A stretch of DNA of 10,166 bases, from contig JAHDBZ010000020.1 in assembly GCA_020630245.1 (NCBI GenBank), positions 1 to 10,166 of the forward strand, read 5' to 3'. Under the pieces are notes generated by a model. That model saw nothing but the letters and a program-made list of their open reading frames with translations, was not told where the DNA came from and ran no database searches. The stretch is from Candidatus Altimarinota bacterium (lineage in GTDB: Bacteria > Patescibacteriota > Gracilibacteria > UBA4473). Positions 5,754 to 10,166 of this stretch are shown here, piece after piece. Made by a program: the position numbers and the translations under genes. Every line of letters begins with the position of its first letter. Position 1 is the first letter of the stretch.

Positions 5754-6698
5754 ATGCACTTCCTCATAACGCTTTCTCCCCTACTTCAGCTACTGATCGC
5801 TATCGCATCAGTGATAGGTCTGTGGTATGGGTCTGAGAAAGTCATCTGGGGGGTGAAACGAATTGCGCGGAAGTTTGGGATCTCAGAGCTTATTATTGGT
5901 CTGACGATCGTGTCGATCGGTTCTAGTCTGCCAGAGATATTCGTGAATATTGCCGCGGGGCTCAAGGGAGCTGATAGTGTGGGCGTGGGAAACATCGTAG
6001 GGAGCTGCTTCGTGCAGATTTCTTTCATACTGGGGATCTGCGTCTTGATCGGGGGGACGATGTCTGAAAAACGTGAAAATATTAAGCGTGATGGAGGTCT
6101 TGTGCTGGCCTCAATTGGTCTGGTGTTCCTCATGGGGCTCGATGGTGTCATTGAGAGTTGGGAGGCATTGATCCTGATGCTCATCTACGTGGTGTATATC
6201 TACATGCTTTTGGCCCTTAATCGCTATGACACGCACGTACGGGAGAGTGTATCGAATGTGTGGATGAATGTAGCAGCCTTTCTTCTTGGAGCGGCCATCG
6301 TTTGGCTAGCCGCGGAGAGTTTGATCACGATTGGTCTCCATGCTGGACAACAGGTAGGACTTAATGAGGGCGTTATTGGATTGCTTTCAGGGATTGGGAC
6401 TTCGATTCCAGAGTTGTCAATTTCTTTGATCGCGCTACTGCGAAAATCTACCGGAATCTCCGTTGGAAATCTTTTGGGGTCAAATATCACTGATCCCCTC
6501 TTCTCATTGGGAATAGGCGCCTTGCTAGCCCATGGTTACCAAGTTTCAGACTTTCTACTCTTTACCGCGATTCCATTATGGGCGGTGGCGAGTTTTAGTG
6601 CCATGGCTGTTTTCTGGTTTGCTGGAAAAATGACTCGTCTGCCTGCCGTGTGTTTAATACTCTTCTACTTTGGGGCTTTCTGGTGGTTTTTGGTTTAG
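5754..6698 (+). CDS. CaCA-family cation exchanger (Na+/Ca2+ exchanger-like, YrbG/NCX type)
   Basis: This is an inner-membrane antiporter that exports Ca2+ or a related cation in exchange for Na+ or H+. The 314 residues form about ten membrane helices, close to NCX_Mj (about 300). The two inverted alpha repeats are clear: GLTIVSIGSSLPEIFVNI (49-66) with GNIVGSCFVQI (79-89), and GLLSGIGTSIPELSISL (209-225) with GNLLGSNITD (238-247). The ion ligands of NCX_Mj, E54, E213 and D240, correspond to E61, E220 and D247. The fourth, N81, is replaced by Q88, so ion preference may differ. The start at ATG 5754 places the first helix immediately after it, and no Shine-Dalgarno sequence is seen. The stop lies 45 nt inside the 3' end of the convergent methyltransferase gene. 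It may share a transcript with the GIY-YIG gene 21 nt upstream. Confidence 0.9.
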   Translation: MHFLITLSPLLQLLIAIASVIGLWYGSEKVIWGVKRIARKFGISELIIGLTIVSIGSSLPEIFVNIAAGLKGADSVGVGNIVGSCFVQISFILGICVLIGGTMSEKRENIKRDGGLVLASIGLVFLMGLDGVIESWEALILMLIYVVYIYMLLALNRYDTHVRESVSNVWMNVAAFLLGAAIVWLAAESLITIGLHAGQQVGLNEGVIGLLSGIGTSIPELSISLIALLRKSTGISVGNLLGSNITDPLFSLGIGALLAHGYQVSDFLLFTAIPLWAVASFSAMAVFWFAGKMTRLPAVCLILFYFGAFWWFLV

Positions 6699-8174
6699 TT
6701 TGAAACTACCGACGGCCTCCACGTGTGCGGTGTGCGGGAATTGATCTACTAGGCTAAGTTTTTGTAGTTCGAAACCCCCTTCTTTGAGCAAGGCTGTATC
6801 GCGAGCCATCGTGGCCGGATTACACGACACGTACACGATCTGAGTAGGTTTTGCGTCGATGATGCGTTGGAGCGCCTTTGGGCTGATTCCAGCGCGTGGT
6901 GGATCGAGGATTACCGTGGCGTTTTTGGGCAGAGCGTTGGCTTTGATCCACTTATTGAGATCGGCGGCGACAAAGTCGACGTTGGTCAGATTGTTAAGTT
7001 TGGCATTCGCTTTGGCATCTTCGATAGCAGATTCCACAATTTCGACGCCAAAAACTTCGCTTTCAGGACGCTGAGAAGCCACGATCTGACCGATGGTGCC
7101 GGTACCACAGAAAAGATCAAAGATCTTGGTGGCGTCGGGAGCTAAGTAGCTAATGGCTTTATTATACAGTTTCTCTGCACTACGAACGTTTGTCTGAAAG
7201 AAAGAATCAATCGAGATCGTAAAATCGAGTCCGTTAATGGTTTCGTTAAGCGTCGGTTTACCGTAGATCAGATCTCGTTGTTGGTACTTGGTAGCAGCAT
7301 TGCCCAGATCATTGCTTTGAGTCCAGTAAACACCTTGAAGGCGGTTGCCGAGGATTGTCTGCAATAGATCGACGAATGATTTTTGTAGGGACAGAAGATT
7401 TTCTGTCCGCGGGCTGATATGATCAGCCCCTACATGATTGGTAATCATGTTTACCAAAAATTTATTCTCGGATAGACTCCGACGCACGAGTAAGCTGCGC
7501 CAGAAACCAGTGTTTTTGCGACTGTTATACGGACTGGGGTTTATAGACTTGCACCAATCACGAATCTGTGAGAGGGCGAATTCAAAATCAGCATCAAACA
7601 GACCAGAGTCTTTTTTGAGATTCTCTACGAGCCAGAACTGGCCGCGCTTTTTAGATCCCAGGCCAAATCCCGTGTGTTCCCATTCTCCGCCTTCGTTTTG
7701 TTCTTCGGTTGTCGGGCCGAAGGAGTATTCCATCTTGTTTCGATAGTTCCAGGTATCGGGAGAACTGAGATATTGGTCAAAGATTGAGGTAAGATCCGTA
7801 TCAGCAAATTTTTGAAACAGGTCAAAGACTTGCTGCTGTTTGTGGCGTTGTTGAATTTCCACTGGTAAGTGTGCCCACGGGGCTCCTGGGACATCTTGAA
7901 ATTCGTGATCAACCTCATCAGCGCTGCGTTCTAGTACTTTCAAGCATTTAGCCTCAGCGTGTCGGCGTTTTTTCTTGGTGATTTTAGCTTCGACGGTTTG
8001 TCCCGGCAGTGCTCCATCGACGAAAATTGGAAAGAGAGCTGTAAGCGGTGAGCGGTGAGCAGTATTATTTTTAGAAGTGTCTGCTCGCTGCTCACTGCTC
8101 ACGACCTTACTAATACCTTTTCCCCCAAAGGCGAGATCAGTGATGGTTAGTTCGACAATTTTTCCCTTATGCAT
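6654..8174 (-). CDS. rlmD: RNA (uracil-C5)-methyltransferase, RlmD/TrmA family with TRAM domain
   Basis: This enzyme transfers a methyl group from S-adenosylmethionine to C5 of a uridine in 23S rRNA (RlmD, U1939) or a related RNA. The 506-residue protein has an N-terminal TRAM RNA-binding domain (1-66) and a class I methyltransferase domain. Motifs are FDLFCGTGTIG (352-362), FGVEIVESAI (375-384), ILDPPRAGISP (422-432), the catalytic Cys at 451 in VSCNPATMARD, and the general base E486 in HTAHVEAVG. The iron-sulfur cysteines of E. coli RlmD are absent: PGAPWAHLP (96-104) stands where C-x(2)-C is expected. It is about 70 residues longer than E. coli RlmD. At least 41 of these extra residues are repeat-encoded (about 23-45 within TRAM, 247-264 in the middle). 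The last 15 codons overlap the exchanger gene. Family is firm; whether the target is U1939, U747 or tRNA U54 is not. Confidence 0.88.
   Translation of the reverse strand: MHKGKIVELTITDLAFGGKGISKVVSSEQRADTSKNNTAHRSPLTALFPIFVDGALPGQTVEAKITKKKRRHAEAKCLKVLERSADEVDHEFQDVPGAPWAHLPVEIQQRHKQQQVFDLFQKFADTDLTSIFDQYLSSPDTWNYRNKMEYSFGPTTEEQNEGGEWEHTGFGLGSKKRGQFWLVENLKKDSGLFDADFEFALSQIRDWCKSINPSPYNSRKNTGFWRSLLVRRSLSENKFLVNMITNHVGADHISPRTENLLSLQKSFVDLLQTILGNRLQGVYWTQSNDLGNAATKYQQRDLIYGKPTLNETINGLDFTISIDSFFQTNVRSAEKLYNKAISYLAPDATKIFDLFCGTGTIGQIVASQRPESEVFGVEIVESAIEDAKANAKLNNLTNVDFVAADLNKWIKANALPKNATVILDPPRAGISPKALQRIIDAKPTQIVYVSCNPATMARDTALLKEGGFELQKLSLVDQFPHTAHVEAVGSFKLNQKPPESPKVEEY
7384..7450. repeat. Cluster of three hairpins inside the rlmD-like gene
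   Basis: TGTAGGG (7384-7390) pairs with CCCTACA (7428-7434) as an outer stem. It encloses ACAGAA/TTCTGT (7391-7396 with 7401-7406; extendable to GGACAGAA) and GGGCTGAT/ATCAGCCC (7411-7418 with 7422-7429, 3-nt loop). Directly beside it ACATGATT/AATCATGT (7432-7439 with 7443-7450) forms another 8-bp hairpin. The outer element encodes residues about 247-264 of the methyltransferase in frame. Confidence 0.75.
8041..8102. repeat. Inverted pair of heptamer repeats in the TRAM-domain coding region
   Basis: The units gtaagcg, gtgagcg, gtgagca (8041-8061) face ctgctcg, ctgctca, ctgctca (8081-8101). Fourteen bases, 8048-8061 and 8089-8102, are inverted copies with one mismatch across a 27-nt spacer. 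They encode residues about 23-45 of the RlmD-like protein, between GGKGIS and the conserved FVDGALPGQ part of the TRAM domain. Confidence 0.75.
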
Positions 8175-8175
8175 C

Positions 8176-8204
8176 TTGATACTTAATACGCAATACTTAA
8201 TACT
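8176..8204 (+). promoter_or_regulatory. Possible mutL promoter
   Basis: TTGATA (8176-8181, five of six matches) is followed after 17 nt by AATACT (8199-8204, four of six). Transcription would start near 8211, only about 2 nt before the mutL ATG. The match is moderate, and the sequence is made almost entirely of heptamer repeat, so it may be fortuitous. Confidence 0.35.
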
Positions 8205-8205
8205 G
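8178..8205. repeat. Heptamer repeat filling the rlmD-mutL divergent spacer
   Basis: Four 7-nt units in register (gatactt, aatacgc, aatactt, aatactg) occupy most of the 38 bp between the two divergent start codons. Any promoters for these genes must lie in this repeat or in the opposite gene's coding region. Confidence 0.7.
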
Positions 8206-8212
8206 AATCAAA

Positions 8213-10015
8213 ATGGTAATCCAAGTACTTCCTTCACAAATTCGCGATCAAATAGCCGCAGGAGAGGTCGTTGAACGGCCCGCTTCTGTAGTGAAAGAGC
8301 TGGTGGAAAACTCCCTCGATGCGGGAGCAACGAAGATTACGGTTACCCTCGAACAAGGCGGTAAAAAACTCATAGAAGTCAGAGATAATGGTGACGGTAT
8401 GAGTGAGTCCGATACTGAAAAAGCCGTCCTGCGCCACGCTACCTCCAAGATTACGAGTATCGATGATCTATTTGCGATTCAGAGTTTTGGGTTTCGAGGA
8501 GAAGCGCTCGCGGCGATGGCCTCGGTATCTCATTTTAGTATCACTTCTCGGCGCCAGGGCGATGACGAAGCAACAGAAGTCAGCGTACGAGCGGGTGGAC
8601 AAAAAACAGTTCAGCGCGTAGCAGCGGGAAAAGGAACGACGGTTCGTGTCGAGAACCTTTTCTACCCTACTCCTGCTCGATTACAGTATCTCAAGACGGA
8701 TGCTACTGAGTACAGAGCTATCCTTAAGGAAATTAACGGCTTTGCCCTGACCAACCCAGAAGTTGATTTTACCGTTATCAAAGACGAAAAAACCACTATC
8801 GATCTGCCGAGAACCGATCACAAGAGTCGCGTAGAGAAAATCCTACGGATTAAGGGAGCCTTAATTGAGCTTAATCGTCAAAGCACCGTCAATCGTGGCG
8901 TGAACGTCACGGGTTATGTCTGTGCTCCCGGAGAATGCGCTCGTAGCAAGAATCAGCAATGGATCTTCGTTAACAATCGTCGGATTGAGGATCACAAGCT
9001 GGCCTACGCTGTGCGTGAGGCGTACGTCCAGAGCTGTGGTATCGAAAAGCACCTACAACCGGTATTTTGTTTATTTTTAGAGCTCGATCCCCTGCTAGTA
9101 GATGTCAATGTGCATCCCCGCAAGTTAGAGGTCAAATTTGCCGAACCAGGCGATGTCTTTTCGGCCGTGAAGTCAACGGTAATGGAAAGCCTGCGGTCTT
9201 TCTCCATGGGGCAGAATGAAATGGCCGGTGTGGTGCGCAGTTTTGCGCAGTTTAAAGCCAGTGGGTCTCCTGCACGGCTTAAAGTCCCCGCCGTGCCGAC
9301 AGCGCCGAGTTTTGGATTTGGCCAGCGGTATCAAGCCGAGAAGCGAGATATTACTTCATGGGCCCCCGGAACCAGTCCGGGGCAGGCTCCTAACTCCCCC
9401 GCCCTCCAACCCTCTAACCCTCAAACTGGTCTCAAAGTCATCTGTCAGCTCGAGAAAAAATATATCCTGGCGTCTTCGGACCAAGGCATCTTTTTCTTTG
9501 ACCAGCATGCTTTACATGAACGACAGCGGTTTGAGGTGTTTTGGCAAGAGTATAAAGAGCAGGTAGAGAGCGGTGAGCAGCGAGCGGTGCAGAAATTAGT
9601 GGTTCCGCAGCGGGTTTATCTTTCGGAGTCAGATGTTTCTCTGCTTGCGGAGCAGCGGCTAGAGCTTCAGCGTCTAGGTTTGTTGGTGCAATTTCCTACT
9701 GATAACTGTGTGGCGGTACTGGAAATCCCGCAGTTACTCGAAAATGAAGACCTCAAGTCGGTCTTTGAGCGCATCGTCGCTCATCTGCAAAATGGCAAGA
9801 TCGGTGAAAATATCCTCGATCAGATCATGCGTAAGATCTTGGAATACAAAGCCTGTCGCGGCGCAGTCATGTTTGGTGATCGCTTAGATATGGCAGAAAT
9901 GGAAAAACTCATCGCAGATTTTGATCGTACGGATTGGAAGCTGCTCTGTCCGCATGGCCGGCCTAATCACTGGTTTGTTCCCTACTCGGATCTGGATAAA
10001 CAATTTCATAGGTAG
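8213..10015 (+). CDS. mutL: DNA mismatch repair protein MutL, endonuclease type
   Basis: MutL links mismatch recognition by MutS to strand removal. The first 63 residues align to E. coli MutL without gaps, fixing ATG 8213 as the start: E29, N33 and D58 of the GHKL ATPase are present, as are HATSKI (75-80), GFRGEALAAM (93-102) and VNVHPRKLEVKF (298-309). The C-terminal domain has the endonuclease motif DQHA-x2-E-x4-E (430-441), ACRGAV (547-552) and CPHGRP (579-584). The predicted metal ligands are D430, H432, E436, C548, C579 and H581. It should therefore nick DNA itself, as in organisms without MutH. The 600 residues are of normal length. The linker (about 340-405) contains a stretch encoded by a palindrome and octamer repeats, and a loop after the endonuclease motif contains a heptamer repeat. 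No Shine-Dalgarno sequence is visible. Confidence 0.96.
   Translation: MVIQVLPSQIRDQIAAGEVVERPASVVKELVENSLDAGATKITVTLEQGGKKLIEVRDNGDGMSESDTEKAVLRHATSKITSIDDLFAIQSFGFRGEALAAMASVSHFSITSRRQGDDEATEVSVRAGGQKTVQRVAAGKGTTVRVENLFYPTPARLQYLKTDATEYRAILKEINGFALTNPEVDFTVIKDEKTTIDLPRTDHKSRVEKILRIKGALIELNRQSTVNRGVNVTGYVCAPGECARSKNQQWIFVNNRRIEDHKLAYAVREAYVQSCGIEKHLQPVFCLFLELDPLLVDVNVHPRKLEVKFAEPGDVFSAVKSTVMESLRSFSMGQNEMAGVVRSFAQFKASGSPARLKVPAVPTAPSFGFGQRYQAEKRDITSWAPGTSPGQAPNSPALQPSNPQTGLKVICQLEKKYILASSDQGIFFFDQHALHERQRFEVFWQEYKEQVESGEQRAVQKLVVPQRVYLSESDVSLLAEQRLELQRLGLLVQFPTDNCVAVLEIPQLLENEDLKSVFERIVAHLQNGKIGENILDQIMRKILEYKACRGAVMFGDRLDMAEMEKLIADFDRTDWKLLCPHGRPNHWFVPYSDLDKQFHR
9364..9426. repeat. Palindrome and octamer repeat in the MutL linker
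   Basis: A 7-bp hairpin, CCCCGGA (9364-9370) with TCCGGGG (9376-9382) and a 5-nt loop, is followed by period-8 units from 9387: ctcctaac, tcccccgc, cctccaac, cctctaac, cctcaaac. Together they encode the Pro/Ser/Gly-rich residues 384-405 of the linker between the ATPase and dimerisation domains. Confidence 0.65.
9563..9590 (+). repeat. Heptamer repeat in the MutL C-terminal domain
   Basis: Four 7-nt units (gtagaga, gcggtga, gcagcga, gcggtgc) encode residues about 451-459. This loop follows the endonuclease motif and is about five residues longer than in B. subtilis MutL. The units resemble those in the rlmD-like gene at 8041-8101. Confidence 0.6.
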
Positions 10016-10044
10016 TTGACAAAATATTTAAAATATTTTAAAAG
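10016..10044 (+). promoter_or_regulatory. Possible promoter after mutL
   Basis: A perfect TTGACA (10016-10021) begins directly after the mutL stop. TAAAAG (10039-10044, four of six) follows at 17 nt across a very AT-rich, nearly palindromic spacer. Transcription would start about 2 nt before the ATG at 10053. The -35 box is strong and the -10 box weak. Confidence 0.45.
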
Positions 10045-10052
10045 AAATTCTG

Positions 10053-10166
10053 ATGGAGTCTCGACTATCCACAGAAGAATCATTAGACGTATCTGAAAAA
10101 CCAAGTGGTTTTCAGAGGTTTATTGATTTTGTGCTAAGACGAGAAGAAGGATTTGAGACGGATTGT
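10053..10166 (+). CDS. Unrecognised protein, N-terminal fragment
   Basis: An open frame from ATG 10053 runs without a stop for 38 codons to the window edge, 37 nt after mutL. The visible part is hydrophilic: an acidic, Ser-rich first 17 residues, then a segment with aromatic and basic residues (FQRFIDFVLRREEGFE, 20-35) likely to be a helix. No signal peptide or membrane segment is seen so far. It follows a promoter-like TTGACA. The family is not recognised, and too little is present to exclude a chance frame. Confidence 0.5.
   Translation, partial: MESRLSTEESLDVSEKPSGFQRFIDFVLRREEGFETDC

Noticed and set aside
6859..7145. Two plus-strand open frames opposite the rlmD-like gene
   Set aside because: They mirror the conserved methyltransferase motifs on the other strand and show no family features of their own.
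7384..7434. Cloverleaf-like fold with a 7-bp outer stem resembling a tRNA
   Set aside because: It has only two inner arms, no anticodon or T-loop sequence and no CCA end, and it lies within a conserved coding sequence. It fits a palindromic repeat better.

Overview
The window is a compact stretch of bacterial chromosome with ten genes, two of them cut by the window edges. No rRNA, tRNA or CRISPR array was seen. Genes are tightly packed. Almost no start codon is preceded by a Shine-Dalgarno sequence, and TGA is used as a normal stop. The gene content combines a short RsmI, a fused ADP-forming acyl-CoA synthetase, a MutL of the endonuclease type, and many small hairpin repeats. This fits a small-genome uncultivated lineage such as Patescibacteria/CPR. 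That placement is an inference; no rRNA or ribosomal protein is present to confirm it.

Layout. On the minus strand at the left are rsmI (16S rRNA 2'-O-methyltransferase) and, downstream of it, the start of an AroQ-type chorismate mutase that runs off the left edge. A paired palindromic repeat (1062-1209) separates them from a plus-strand block. That block holds a sodium-coupled neurotransmitter:sodium-symporter-family transporter, an unrecognised 121-residue protein, and a 687-residue ADP-forming acyl-CoA synthetase with its own clear promoter. Next is a 395-bp unit (5329-5723) in which a small GIY-YIG nuclease gene lies between two inverted, compensatorily mutated hairpins. A CaCA-family cation exchanger follows. 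It overlaps tail-to-tail with a minus-strand RNA uracil-C5 methyltransferase of the RlmD/TrmA family. Divergent from that gene, across only 38 bp, is mutL. The first 38 codons of an unrecognised gene end the window.

How the genes work together. Two genes act on ribosomal or other RNA (rsmI, rlmD-like) and one on DNA mismatch repair (mutL). The sodium-driven transporter and the ATP-forming acyl-CoA synthetase could form an uptake-and-fermentation pair: amino acid or similar solute in, acyl-CoA thioester converted to acid plus ATP. This is inferred from adjacency and family only.

The most unusual aspect is the repeat content. Two classes recur. (1) Hairpin palindromes, some as inverted pairs with outward CGTCAT ends, one pair enclosing the GIY-YIG gene. 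(2) Degenerate period-7 tandem repeats at six sites. Both classes occur between genes and also in frame inside genes (acyl-CoA synthetase, rlmD-like, mutL), where they lengthen linkers and surface loops. The GIY-YIG/palindrome unit is the best candidate for an undescribed mobile or mobilising system here.
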